DNA of 64,000 bases from CADCVW01 sp035644935 (GCA_035644935.1 DASQNO010000118.1:1-64000); one strand, 5' to 3'; positions 34,434-43,355 are shown, numbered from the stretch's first letter. Notes: a model not told the origin generated them from the sequence alone. Program-made: numbers and translations.

Positions 34434-34501
34434 TACCCCGGCGTAGGCCGGGGTCTAGTGACACCCAACGTACGACTGGGCTCCGGCCTACGCCGGAGCA
34501 C
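34434..34501. repeat. REP-like double palindrome, copy 3
   Basis: Third copy of the same double hairpin, 53 bases after copy 2 and in the same orientation. It lies 56 bases upstream of the GST start codon. Confidence 0.85.
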
Positions 34502-34557
34502 TCTGGCGCCACATGAAGCCAGTCCTTATCTGCTACTCAACCAGCAGGAGACCTCGC

Positions 34558-35214
34558 ATGATCGACCTCTACACCGCCGCTACCCCTAACGGCTGGAAGG
34601 TCTCGATCGCGCTGGAGGAGCTCGAGCTCCCCTACGACCTCCACGTCATCGACATGAAGGCGGGCGAGCAGAAACAGCCCGCGTTCACCGCCATCAACCC
34701 CAACGGCCGCATCCCTGCGATCGTCGATCGTGAGGAAGACGACTTCGCGGTGTTCGAATCGGGCGCGATCCTCGTCTACCTCGCGGAGAAGACGGGCCGG
34801 CTGATGCCCGCCGACGCCAAAGGCCGCAGCCGCGTCATGCAGTGGCTGATGTTCCAAATGGGCGGCGTGGGGCCGATGATGGGGCAGGCCAACGTCTTCA
34901 CGCGCTACTTCCCCGAACAACTTCCGTCGGTGATCGACCGCTACCGTCGCGAAGGACGGCGGTTGCTGGAGGTGCTCGACGGGCATCTCGCGGGCAACGA
35001 GTACCTGGCGGGCGACTACTCGATCGCGGACATCGCCAACTGGTCGTGGGCGCATACCTACGCGTGGCCGGGGATCTCGGTGGACGGGCTGGACCACCTG
35101 CAGCGCTGGATGGCGGCGATCTCGGCGCGGCCTGCCGTCGCGAAGGGCCGCACCGTGCCGCCGCGTGCGGAGGAAGCGGCGACGGTGGAAAGCGCCAAGG
35201 CGATACTTGCTTGA
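34558..35214 (+). CDS. Glutathione S-transferase, YfcG/Ure2-like
   Basis: A 218-residue cytosolic protein. The N-terminal thioredoxin-like domain has ATPNGWKVSIALEELELPYD, then AINPNGRIPAIVD (cis-Pro) and VFESGAILVYLAEKTGRL (glutathione gamma-Glu site). The alpha domain has QWLMFQMGGVGPMMGQANVF and YSIADIANWSW. This matches the Nu-class YfcG/YghU group, which uses glutathione for disulphide-bond or peroxide reduction. GGAGACC precedes ATG 34558; an ATG 45 bases upstream lies against repeat copy 3 and is less likely. Confidence 0.9.
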   Translation: MIDLYTAATPNGWKVSIALEELELPYDLHVIDMKAGEQKQPAFTAINPNGRIPAIVDREEDDFAVFESGAILVYLAEKTGRLMPADAKGRSRVMQWLMFQMGGVGPMMGQANVFTRYFPEQLPSVIDRYRREGRRLLEVLDGHLAGNEYLAGDYSIADIANWSWAHTYAWPGISVDGLDHLQRWMAAISARPAVAKGRTVPPRAEEAATVESAKAILA

Positions 35215-35593
35215 ACCCTTGTCCTCCCCTGCCTTTGCAGGGGATGGTGGAGGGGCGGAGCCGAAGGCTCACACGATGCGCAACGTCGTTGAAGAGGCGG
35301 TGGGAGGTCTTGTGGAGAGATCTGCGCCAAGAAGCCCCTCCGTCAGCCTTCCAGGCTGCCACCTCCCCCGCAAAGACGGGGGAGGACGGTTGAGCCTCCA
35401 AGCTCTGGAAAACCGGCATCCGATTTGCCTCTGTCCTACAGCCCTCCGCCTCTGATATGCCGGTCCGCATGAGGACGCACGCCGCTCCCGCTATTGTCTC
35501 GCGCGCGCATAATCGGCGTTTGGAAACCTCGCTCCCCCATGCTTTGGGGTGTGACCTTTCCGTGACCTTCGCCCCCGTTTCAGGACCCAAACC
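35215..35593. other. Non-coding region with palindromic element
   Basis: About 380 bases without a gene. Bases 35221-35387 are a MITE-like inverted repeat described separately. The rest is the leader of the aldehyde dehydrogenase gene, with a small hairpin CCCCATGCTTTGGGG near 35537 and CAGGACC before the start codon. Confidence 0.6.
35221..35387. repeat. MITE-like inverted repeat element
   Basis: The ends are complementary: GTCCTCCCCTGCCTTTGCAG and, inverted, the 35365-35387 segment ending GACGGGGGAGGAC. Inner sub-ends GGTGGAGGGGC and GCCCCTCC also pair. Copies with related ends lie at 44767-44911 and, as one half only, at 52329-52384. No transposase is present, so it would be non-autonomous. 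Confidence 0.65.
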
Positions 35594-37102
35594 ATGAACG
35601 CTCCCGCCCGAATCACCGCCCAGCCCGCCTACTCGGATGCCGTGCAGGCGTTGCTCCGCCGCGAGCCTTCGCTGTTCATCGACGGCGCGTGGACCCCGTC
35701 TTCGCACGGCAGGACGATCGCCATTCACGATCCCTCCACCGGCCGGGAGATCAGCCGCATGGTCGACGCCTCGGACGCCGACGTCGATCGCGCCGTCGCC
35801 GCCGCCCGCACCGCGTTCGACGACGGCCGCTGGACCGGGCTGCCCGCCATGCAGCGCGAGCGCCTGCTTCACCGCCTCGCCGACCTGATCGAGGCCAACC
35901 AGCGCGAGCTGGGCGAGCTGGAGGCGATCGACAACGGCAAGCCCGTGGCGCAGGCGATCGGCTACGACATCGCGCGCTGCATCGGACAGCTGCGCTACAC
36001 CGCCGGCTGGGCGTCCAAGCTGACTGGCGACCATCTCGAACCCGTCGCTTCCCCCGTGGGCACGTTCCACGCCTATGTCCGGCGCGAGCCGATCGGGGTG
36101 TGCGCGCAGATCGTGCCGTGGAACTTTCCGCTGATGATGGCGGTGCAGAAGATCGCCCCCGCGCTCGCCGCCGGCTGCACGGTGGTGCTGAAGCCCGCCG
36201 AGCAGACCTCGCTCACCGTGCTGCGCCTAGGCGATCTCATCGCCGAGGCCGGCTTCCCGGCGGGCGTCGTCAACATCGTCACCGGCATGGGCGAGACCGC
36301 GGGCGGCCGCATGGTTCGGCACCCGGACGTCGACAAGGTCGCGTTCACGGGCTCGACGGAGGTCGGCAAGATCATCAACCGCGCCGCGACCGATACGCTG
36401 AAGCGCGTGACGCTGGAATTGGGCGGCAAGTCGCCCGTCATCGTGTTGCCGGACGTCGACATCGCCGCCGCCGGCGCGGGCGCGGCGCGCTCGATCTTCG
36501 CCAATGCGGGGCAGGTGTGCATCGCCGGCTCGCGCCTCTACGCGCACCGCTCGATCTTCGATGAGCTGCTGGAGGGCGTCGCCGCCGCCGCGGGCCAGTT
36601 CAAGGTCGGGCCGTCGCTGGCGCCTGACACCGTCATGGGTCCGCTCGTCTCCGACGAGCAGCACGAGCGGGTGCGCGGCTATATCGAGGCCGGCCGCAAG
36701 GCGGGCGCGTCCGTGTTCCACGGCGGCGACGCGCCGGAGGGAGACGGCTATTTCGTCAACCCGACGATCCTGGTCGACGTGAAGCCCGACATGAGCGTCG
36801 TGCGCGAGGAGATTTTCGGCCCGGTGCTGACCGCGCAGCGCTACGACGACCTCGACGAGGTCGCCCGCCAGGCCAACGACACGACCTATGGCCTCGCCGC
36901 CAGCGTGTGGACGCGCGACGTGTCCGCGATGCACCGCCTTGCCGCCAAGCTGAAGGCCGGCATGGTGTGGGGCAATGCGCCGTCGGCGGTCGACTATGCC
37001 TTTCCGTTCGGCGGGTTCAAGCAGTCGGGCATCGGCCGCGAGGGCGGCCGGCACGGGGTGGAGGCGTACACCGAGCTCAAGACGGTGGTGGTGGCGCTGT
37101 GA
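35594..37102 (+). CDS. NAD-dependent aldehyde dehydrogenase family protein
   Basis: A 502-residue ALDH. The cofactor region is PIGVCAQIVPWNFPLMMAVQ and VVLKPAEQTSLT. The catalytic Glu is in LELGGKSP and the catalytic Cys in FANAGQVCIAGSR; EEIFGPVL and PFGGFKQSGIGREGG complete the fold. It resembles the betaine/phenylacetaldehyde/general aldehyde dehydrogenase class of 490-500 residues. It oxidises an aldehyde to an acid in the cytosol; the substrate cannot be told from sequence. A secreted unknown follows after 10 bases. Confidence 0.93.
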   Translation: MNAPARITAQPAYSDAVQALLRREPSLFIDGAWTPSSHGRTIAIHDPSTGREISRMVDASDADVDRAVAAARTAFDDGRWTGLPAMQRERLLHRLADLIEANQRELGELEAIDNGKPVAQAIGYDIARCIGQLRYTAGWASKLTGDHLEPVASPVGTFHAYVRREPIGVCAQIVPWNFPLMMAVQKIAPALAAGCTVVLKPAEQTSLTVLRLGDLIAEAGFPAGVVNIVTGMGETAGGRMVRHPDVDKVAFTGSTEVGKIINRAATDTLKRVTLELGGKSPVIVLPDVDIAAAGAGAARSIFANAGQVCIAGSRLYAHRSIFDELLEGVAAAAGQFKVGPSLAPDTVMGPLVSDEQHERVRGYIEAGRKAGASVFHGGDAPEGDGYFVNPTILVDVKPDMSVVREEIFGPVLTAQRYDDLDEVARQANDTTYGLAASVWTRDVSAMHRLAAKLKAGMVWGNAPSAVDYAFPFGGFKQSGIGREGGRHGVEAYTELKTVVVAL

Positions 37103-37112
37103 CCCCGCGCCG

Positions 37113-37832
37113 ATGGCGGCGCGGTTGAGCCTCGCGAAACTGGCAGCTTTGCTCGCATCGGCTTGGTTGATGCAGGCGTCGGCCGTTCAGCTTCCGCTAC
37201 TCTCCGCGCCGGTCCCTCGCACCTTTACGGATCTCCCATTCATCGCCGCCCATCCGGGCTTCGTCACCCGCTCCGGCAGGACGCTGACGTTCAGGAACGG
37301 AGAGACGCTCACGGACGAGGGCGACTGCAACGAAGGAGACTGCATTGAATGGCGCGCGGACGATGTCTGGCATGATCGCTTTGTCGGCGTCAGCGAAACG
37401 CAGTACGAGGACTCCGGCTACGTCATCGTCAATCTCGGCGTGAACAACTCGCTCGTCAGCACCGCATCGCGCCCGATCCCGTCCCCGAACGGCAAGTTGT
37501 TCTTTGCCGGGCACCATGACGACCGCGCTTGGGACCCGTTGCATGGCGCTGCGATCTGGGCGTTCGACGAGTCCGGCCCTAACCGTCTGCGCCTCGTCGA
37601 TACGCATCTCCTCATGTTCGATCGTTTCGTCGCTTGGCGGGGCGACGCATGCGTCGAGTTCACCGGCGCGCGCGGTTACAGCAGGGGATTGAAGCCGACC
37701 CGCACCTACTGGCTGGCGGAGGAGGCGGGGGATTGGCGGTTGCTGGAGGCACCATCCGCCGTGTGCGAGGTCAGCCGCCCTTTACCGGCGGCAGCACCTG
37801 CGCGGGGTCGAAATAGGCGCGGAAAGCCGTGA
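37113..37832 (+). CDS. Secreted protein of unknown function
   Basis: A 239-residue protein with an N-terminal signal (LAKLAALLASAWLMQASAVQ), so probably periplasmic. No family is recognised. Features are two close cysteines in DEGDCNEGDCIEWRADDVW, further single Cys at about 178 and 216, and a Trp/Asp-rich middle. It starts 10 bases after the aldehyde dehydrogenase. Its last 62 bases overlap the convergent SnoaL-like gene, so one of the two 3' ends may be imprecise; its C-terminal 20 residues are low-complexity Arg/Pro/Ala and may not be functional. Confidence 0.65.
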   Translation: MAARLSLAKLAALLASAWLMQASAVQLPLLSAPVPRTFTDLPFIAAHPGFVTRSGRTLTFRNGETLTDEGDCNEGDCIEWRADDVWHDRFVGVSETQYEDSGYVIVNLGVNNSLVSTASRPIPSPNGKLFFAGHHDDRAWDPLHGAAIWAFDESGPNRLRLVDTHLLMFDRFVAWRGDACVEFTGARGYSRGLKPTRTYWLAEEAGDWRLLEAPSAVCEVSRPLPAAAPARGRNRRGKP

Positions 37833-38151
37833 TGCCGCCTTCGCCCCATTCGATGACGCTGACGCCGCCGTAGCGGAACGGACCGTTCTTGCTCGTGCCC
37901 TCGCTGACCCATTCCAGCAGCGACGCCTTGTCGTCCTCGACGATGTTGCGGAATTCCGAATGGATCGTCTCGAATGCCGCGCGGTAGCTGGTCCAGAACG
38001 CAGCAGCGCCGCCTTCGCCTTCGTGCACGTGCTTGACCAGCGGATTAGACACGTCGGCGTAGGGCGCGAACAGCGCGGCGATGGGCTCGACCTCGCGGTC
38101 GTGCTCGAGGCGGTACAGCGCCTGGATGAAGGTGTCGGCCTTGGCTGGCAT
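37771..38151 (-). CDS. SnoaL-like (NTF2-fold) protein
   Basis: A 126-residue protein. The pattern FIQALYRLEHDREVEPIAAL, FAPYADVSNPL, EGEGGAAAFWTSYRAAFETI and an aromatic/acidic C-terminal sheet matches the SnoaL-like NTF2 fold, a small cone-shaped enzyme or binding domain. It lies 67 bases after the methyltransferase on the same strand. It may be the last gene of the diiron oxidase/deiminase/methyltransferase run. Its reaction is unknown. Confidence 0.75.
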   Translation of the reverse strand: MPAKADTFIQALYRLEHDREVEPIAALFAPYADVSNPLVKHVHEGEGGAAAFWTSYRAAFETIHSEFRNIVEDDKASLLEWVSEGTSKNGPFRYGGVSVIEWGEGGITAFRAYFDPAQVLPPVKGG

Positions 38152-38218
38152 CGATGGGGCTCCTCGTCGGGTTCGGTTTCGCAAGCGCCAGGAGCGGGCT
38201 TTGGTTCCTGGCCTTCCG

Positions 38219-39151
38219 CTACTGTTTGGTGACCACGGCGCCGATGGCGGCGATCCGCTCGACCTCCTCGTAACCCGGGTGGTCGAGCTGATCGCCGAAG
38301 ATGTCGGGGTCGAGCTCGCGATAGCGCAGGGTGCAGCCAAGCGCGGGCAGCTCGTCCTCCAGCGCGCGGCGCAGGCCGTCGACGCCGCCGACGATCGAGG
38401 AGCCGGTGTACAGCAGCACGCGCCCGCCCGGCGCGACCTTTTCCGCGGCCGCCAGCGTCCAATCGAGCGACAGCCGCGCGCCGTACATGTCGCCGCCCGC
38501 GCGGTAGGCGGGGCCGTTGTCGTCGATGATGAAGGGCGGGTTGGCGATCGCAACATCGAAGCCGGGCTCGACGGCCGCCACGGCGTCGCTCTCGTACGTC
38601 GTCGCCGCGACGCCGGCATGGGCGGCGTTGACCCGCGCCAGGCTCAACGCGGAGCGGTTGATGTCCACCAACTCGATCGCCGCATCTGGCAACGTCATCC
38701 CCGCGATGATCCCGCCGGCGCCAGCGCCCGCGCCGATGTCGACAAGGCGGGCGACGCCATCGCCGGCGGACAGTTCCGCGACGAGGAAGTCGGCGAAGCG
38801 GATGCTGTCGGGCCCGAGGAACACGGACTCGTCGGACGTGGTCGGATAGGCCGAATGCAGGAACAGCTGCCCGCGCACGCAGCTCGCGCGAACCTTGCTG
38901 ACCAGCCCGGCCGCGGTATCGCGGAGCAGCCGCGCCCGCGTCATCAGCTCTAGAATCTCGGGCCCGACCACGGCCGCATCGAACGGCAGGCTCCACCCGA
39001 ACACGCCGCGCAGATCCCGCGCGGTGCGCATCGACGCGCGCGCCACGACACGCCGGTGCGTTTCGGGCGTCGGCGCGGTGAAGGCGTAACCGGAGGCGTC
39101 GAGAGTGCGCAGCAAGGCAAGAGCCGCCTGCTCGGCGTCGGACAAGGTCAT
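38219..39151 (-). CDS. Class I SAM-dependent methyltransferase, HemK/PrmB-like
   Basis: A 310-residue enzyme. An N-terminal helical region of about 120 residues precedes the Rossmann core: VDIGAGAGAGGIIAGMTLPD (SAM loop), ELVDINRSALSLARVNA (acidic residue binding ribose) and VAIANPPFIIDDNGPAYRAG. The NPPF motif is shared by N5-glutamine and N6-adenine methyltransferases, where it holds an amide or amino group. It follows the deiminase-like gene by 17 bases. The target could be a protein Gln or a small molecule; not decidable here. Confidence 0.82.
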   Translation of the reverse strand: MTLSDAEQAALALLRTLDASGYAFTAPTPETHRRVVARASMRTARDLRGVFGWSLPFDAAVVGPEILELMTRARLLRDTAAGLVSKVRASCVRGQLFLHSAYPTTSDESVFLGPDSIRFADFLVAELSAGDGVARLVDIGAGAGAGGIIAGMTLPDAAIELVDINRSALSLARVNAAHAGVAATTYESDAVAAVEPGFDVAIANPPFIIDDNGPAYRAGGDMYGARLSLDWTLAAAEKVAPGGRVLLYTGSSIVGGVDGLRRALEDELPALGCTLRYRELDPDIFGDQLDHPGYEEVERIAAIGAVVTKQ

Positions 39152-39168
39152 AAGCGTCGGGGCGTCGG

Positions 39169-40092
39169 TCAGACGGACGACCTTGCGAGCGGCATGGTGA
39201 GGCAATGGATGCCGCCGCCGCACCGCGTGAACTGCGACACGTCGACCGGCAGGACCTCGTAGCCGCGGCGGCGCAGTTGCGTGTTGACGTTGTCGTTGTC
39301 GGCCGAGGTCAACACGCGCCGGTCGCCCAGGCTGACGACGTTGCACCCGAGCTTGCGCGCCTGCTTGTAGCTGACGGGCAGGATTTCCATGCCGTCCGCT
39401 TCCATCTCCTCGATGAAAGCGTCGTCGAGCACATCGCGGCAGCCCAGCGCCAGATCGTCGTCGACAACGGCGAAGATCGTATCGAGGTGGAGGAAGTGCG
39501 GGTCGAAATGGTGCAGCATCGCGTGCCAACCGCGCCGCCGGAACATGCCGGCCAGCGCTTGGGCACCCTCTTCATCGGTGCGACCGCCTGTGACGCCGAT
39601 GATCACCAGGCCAGGGCGCAGGATGCATATGTCACCCCCTTCGATCATGCCGCGTTCTATCCGTCCCAGCACGGGCACGCCGGCCGCTCTCGCCTCGGCC
39701 ATGACGTGGTCCACCTCGGCGCGGCGGTGAAAGGCGCCGGGGCGCAGGCCGACGAGACCCCAAGGCGTCATCAGCGTCGTGTCGCGGGCGAAAGCCTGGT
39801 CGGCGAGACCGGGCGCGGCGCGAGCGATCACCGTTTCTACGCCTGCGTCCTGAAGCGTCTGAACCAGCGCGGCATGCTGCGCCGCCGCGGCGCGCGGCGA
39901 CACGTTCATGCCCTTTCGCAAAGCTTCGCGCGTCACCGAGTTGCACGGCACCATCGCAAGGTGATCCGGCGCGGACAACAGCACCCGAGTCAGTCGGCCG
40001 AACTCGCTATCGACACCGAACTCCCGCCGAGCGGGTCCCCGCGACGTCTCGGTCTTGAGAACCCCGGTGTGCGGAGCGTAATCAGTGTACAT
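39169..40092 (-). CDS. Arginine deiminase / DDAH-superfamily enzyme
   Basis: A 307-residue guanidino-group modifying enzyme. The likely catalytic set is complete: D104 in FARDTTL, E151 and D154 in EGGD, H202 in FLHLDTIF and the nucleophile C297 in CGGGIHCLTMPL. Free-guanidino deiminases use RD at the first position and dimethylarginine hydrolases often use ED, so an unsubstituted or N-hydroxylated guanidine may be the substrate. The start is ATG 40092, five bases after the diiron enzyme stop. It could be an arginine or dimethylarginine hydrolase or an amidinotransferase; the product would be a citrulline-type ureido group or a transferred amidino group. Confidence 0.85.
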   Translation of the reverse strand: MYTDYAPHTGVLKTETSRGPARREFGVDSEFGRLTRVLLSAPDHLAMVPCNSVTREALRKGMNVSPRAAAAQHAALVQTLQDAGVETVIARAAPGLADQAFARDTTLMTPWGLVGLRPGAFHRRAEVDHVMAEARAAGVPVLGRIERGMIEGGDICILRPGLVIIGVTGGRTDEEGAQALAGMFRRRGWHAMLHHFDPHFLHLDTIFAVVDDDLALGCRDVLDDAFIEEMEADGMEILPVSYKQARKLGCNVVSLGDRRVLTSADNDNVNTQLRRRGYEVLPVDVSQFTRCGGGIHCLTMPLARSSV

Positions 40093-40097
40093 CCCGC

Positions 40098-41006
40098 TCA
40101 GCCCCACAGCGCCGCGCGATAACGCGCGAAGCAGCGCTCGCCGGCCTTCAGGCGGATCAAGGCGCCTTCCGCGATGCCCCGGGCGCGGCGCGGATCCTCC
40201 GAAATGAGCGGGATCAGCGCGTCGCGGTTCCAATCCTCGCTGTGTTTGATGTCGAGGACGGCGTGGAGATCGAAATATCGGCGTTCCGGACCCGAGAAAC
40301 CCAGCCGGCGAAGCCCCGCGCCTGTCGCGGCGGCGCGCGCGGGGGCGGTGAGTTCAATGACGCCCAGCGCGCCGACCGACTGCCAGGCATAGCGGCGCGT
40401 CGCGGCCATCGCGGTCATCGCGTTGGCCAGTGCGAGGCTCTCCCAAACGGTGGTCTCGATCCGCGGCTTGAGGCCCAGCGTTTCGATCAGTCCGTCCAGC
40501 ATCGGCCCGTGCATGCCCCTGATATTGCCGCGGCCCATTTCGTCCCAATAATTGCGCGCCAGCTCCATCTTCGGGGTCGCCGGCAGCTTTACCTGCGTCA
40601 TCGCAACGAGATCGTCGAACCCCGCCTCGCCCGCGGCCTCCTGTTCCAGGAACCAGGCGAACTCCTCACGCGTCGCGGTTTCCGCGAGCCAAGGGAACAG
40701 CGGGTCGTTCTCGCCCGGGCCCGTGCCCTTCAACGCTTCGAACCAGGCGATGAAGCCATCGACGTCGGTGGGCGCGGCGGCGGCCTCGTCCGCGACCTCA
40801 GCGCGAAGCTCCTCCATGAAGCCGCCTTCCAGCCGCTGCATGCGCACGTCGTTCTCGAACCCTTCGCGCCAGTCGGCGGTGGCGAACTGCGGCGCCAGCC
40901 GCTCGTGGTTCCACGCGCTCAGCGCCTGCTGGAACCCGTCATTCAGAAACTGCGACGCGGACGCAGCCGCCACGCCGGTGAATTTGGTCGCCATGCGAGA
41001 TGTCAT
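40098..41006 (-). CDS. Haem-oxygenase-like diiron (iron-containing redox) enzyme
   Basis: A 302-residue all-helical protein. The second half carries the ligand pattern of haem-oxygenase-like diiron oxidases: E123 region (WFLEQEAAGEAGFDDL), E156 and H166 in WDEMGRGNIRGMHGPM, E218 in IELT, and D252 and H255 in HAVLDIKHSEDW. This family includes N-oxygenases and C-C cleaving enzymes in natural-product pathways. The start is ATG 41006 or 40994; neither has a strong ribosome site. It heads the minus-strand run with the deiminase-like enzyme and methyltransferase, which suggests oxidation of an amino or guanidino substrate. Confidence 0.83.
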   Translation of the reverse strand: MTSRMATKFTGVAAASASQFLNDGFQQALSAWNHERLAPQFATADWREGFENDVRMQRLEGGFMEELRAEVADEAAAAPTDVDGFIAWFEALKGTGPGENDPLFPWLAETATREEFAWFLEQEAAGEAGFDDLVAMTQVKLPATPKMELARNYWDEMGRGNIRGMHGPMLDGLIETLGLKPRIETTVWESLALANAMTAMAATRRYAWQSVGALGVIELTAPARAAATGAGLRRLGFSGPERRYFDLHAVLDIKHSEDWNRDALIPLISEDPRRARGIAEGALIRLKAGERCFARYRAALWG

Positions 41007-41256
41007 CCGTTGCGTATGGAGACTCGATCAACACGCCGGTTGCCGGTCCGTTCCTGCCTCGCGCGCCGCCGAACCGCGCTGGGACAGTCAAGCTGCGCTC
41101 TATGTTAACGCAAAGCCGCAGAATGACGTTCGCAGATGAAAGCGGTGCGTTTGCAGAAGAGCGGGCGCGCGCCGCAGCGGCCGCACCGCGCCGCCTTGCA
41201 AATCGCCCCGCCGCTTGTAGCGTCGAGACAGCACGCCTCCCAAGAAAGAAGCATTC

Positions 41257-43347
41257 ATGATCAAGCCCTTGCTCCTGGCCGGCCTGGCGACTTTCGCGCT
41301 CGGCGCCGCGTCGGCGCAGACCGCCCGAACGCCTGCCAAGACGCCCGCTAAGGCCTCCGCGAAGCCGGCCGCCGCCGCAGCCAAACGCCCGACCTTCGGC
41401 AAATGGGGCTTCGACGTTGCCGGAATGGACCGCACGGTGAAGCCCGGCGACAGCTTCTTCGGATACGCCAACGGCAACTGGGACAGGAACACGCCGATTC
41501 CCGCCGACAAGTCGTCCTGGGGGGGCTTCGGCGTGCTGCGCGACCTGTCCGACCAGCGCACCCGCGCCATCCTGGAGGAGGCGGCGCGCAGCAACGCCGC
41601 CGCCGGGAGGCCCGCGCACAAAGTCGGCGCGCTTTACGCGACCTTCATGGACGAGGCGGCGATCGAGCGCGCGGGCGTCGCGCCCTTGAAGCCCTATTTC
41701 GCCAGGATCGATGCAATCAGCACCCCGGGCCAACTGGCGCACGCCTTCGGCATGGCGAACCGCATGGGGATATCGACCCCGATCGGCGGCGGCGTCCGCC
41801 AGGACCTCAAGGACAACACGCAATACGGCGTGTACATGAGCCAGGGCGGGCTCGGCCTGCCCGACCGCGACTATTATCTGGACGACGCCAACCCCAAGTT
41901 CGTCGCCGCGCGCGCCGCCTACCAGACGCACGTCGCCAACATGCTGCGCCTGGCCGGGATCACCGACCCCGCGGGCCGGGCGCAGCGCATCTACGAACTG
42001 GAAAAGAAGATTGCGCAGGCGCACTGGACCCGCGCGCAATCTCGCCAGGTCGAAAAGCGCTACAACCCGATGCCGACGGCGGGCCTGGGCACCGCGATGC
42101 CCGGGTTCGACTGGAACGCGTACCTGAAAGCCGCCAGCCTCGACACGCGGCCGCAGGTCATCGTGTCGCAGCCCAGCGCGCTGACCGGCACCGCGCAGCT
42201 GATCGCGTCCGAGCCGCTGCAGACGTGGAAGGATTATCTGACGCTGCGCACGCTGTCGCGCGCGGCGCCGATGCTGTCCAAGGCGTTCGTCGATGAAAGC
42301 TTCAACTTTTACGGCAAGACGCTGGCCGGCACGCCGCAGATCGAGGAGCGCTGGAAGCGGGGCGTCGGCTTTGCCGGAAGCGCGATGGGCGAGGCCGTGG
42401 GCGAGATGTACGTCGCGCGCCACTTCACGCCTGAGGCGAAGGCCAAGATGGACGTGCTGGTGAAGAACGTCATCGCGGCGATGGATCGGCGGCTGGCGGG
42501 CCTCGACTGGATGGCGCCCGAGACGCGGGTCAAGGCGCGCGCCAAGCTGGCCGCGTTCACGCCTAAGATCGGATACCCCGAGAAATGGCGCGATTATTCG
42601 CGGCTGGAGGTGCGGCCGGGCGACCAGCTGGGCAACGCGTTCCGCGCCATCGAATTCGAGTACCAACGCAACCTCGACAAGATGGGCAAGCCCGTCGACC
42701 GCACCGAATGGGGCATGACGCCGCAGACGGTGAACGCCTACGCCAATTTCGGCATGAACGAGATCGTGTTCCCGGCCGCGATCCTGCAGCCGCCGTTCTT
42801 CGATCCCGACGCCGACGACGCCGTGAACTATGGCGGTATCGGCATGGTCATCGGGCACGAGATCAGCCACCATTTCGACGACCAGGGCCGCAAGTTCGAC
42901 GCGGCGGGCAACCTCGCCGACTGGTGGACGCCGCAGGACATCGCGCGGTTCAAGGCGCTGACCGACAAGGTCGTCGCGCAATATGCCGCGTACGAGCCGC
43001 TGCCTGGCAGCAAGGTCAACGGCGAGTTGACGCTGGGCGAGAACATCGCCGACCTGGCGGGGCTGACCGTCGCCTACGACGCTTACAAGATGAGCCTGGG
43101 CGGCAGGCCGGCCAAGGTCATCGACGGCTATACGGGCGACCAACGCTTCTTCCTGGGCTTCGCGCAGGTGTGGCGCAACAAGTATCGCGAGCCCGCGCTG
43201 CTGCAGAACCTGGTGACGGACAGCCACACGCCGGGGCACTTCCGCCCCAACGTCGCGCGCAATTTCGACCCTTGGTACGCGACGTTCGGCGCCAAGGCGG
43301 GCGACGCGCTGTACCTGTCGCCGGAAGACCGGATCCGGATCTGGTAG
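41257..43347 (+). CDS. M13 family metallopeptidase (neprilysin/PepO-like)
   Basis: A 696-residue secreted zinc endopeptidase. A signal peptide (LLLAGLATFALGAASAQ) and Ala/Lys-rich linker precede the M13 N-domain (GDSFFGYANGNWDRNTPIPA). The zinc site is VIGHEISHHFDD (HExxH) with the third ligand in LGENIADLAGL. Substrate-binding NAYANFGMNEIVFPAAIL precedes it. It cleaves oligopeptides in the periplasm or outside. AGAAAGAAG precedes the ATG. It is divergent from the diiron enzyme gene and ends before a strong hairpin. Confidence 0.95.
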   Translation: MIKPLLLAGLATFALGAASAQTARTPAKTPAKASAKPAAAAAKRPTFGKWGFDVAGMDRTVKPGDSFFGYANGNWDRNTPIPADKSSWGGFGVLRDLSDQRTRAILEEAARSNAAAGRPAHKVGALYATFMDEAAIERAGVAPLKPYFARIDAISTPGQLAHAFGMANRMGISTPIGGGVRQDLKDNTQYGVYMSQGGLGLPDRDYYLDDANPKFVAARAAYQTHVANMLRLAGITDPAGRAQRIYELEKKIAQAHWTRAQSRQVEKRYNPMPTAGLGTAMPGFDWNAYLKAASLDTRPQVIVSQPSALTGTAQLIASEPLQTWKDYLTLRTLSRAAPMLSKAFVDESFNFYGKTLAGTPQIEERWKRGVGFAGSAMGEAVGEMYVARHFTPEAKAKMDVLVKNVIAAMDRRLAGLDWMAPETRVKARAKLAAFTPKIGYPEKWRDYSRLEVRPGDQLGNAFRAIEFEYQRNLDKMGKPVDRTEWGMTPQTVNAYANFGMNEIVFPAAILQPPFFDPDADDAVNYGGIGMVIGHEISHHFDDQGRKFDAAGNLADWWTPQDIARFKALTDKVVAQYAAYEPLPGSKVNGELTLGENIADLAGLTVAYDAYKMSLGGRPAKVIDGYTGDQRFFLGFAQVWRNKYREPALLQNLVTDSHTPGHFRPNVARNFDPWYATFGAKAGDALYLSPEDRIRIW

Positions 43348-43355
43348 GGTGAAAT

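Noticed and set aside
33901..34501. The three palindrome copies as a CRISPR array
   Set aside because: Spacing is irregular (346 and 53 bases), the units are double hairpins, and a gene lies between two of them.
35221..35387. Insertion sequence or CRISPR array
   Set aside because: There are inverted ends but no transposase and no regularly spaced direct repeats.
40939..43239. 766-codon open frame on the minus strand opposite the M13 peptidase
   Set aside because: The plus-strand frame has the HExxH site and signal peptide; the minus frame is an antisense shadow.
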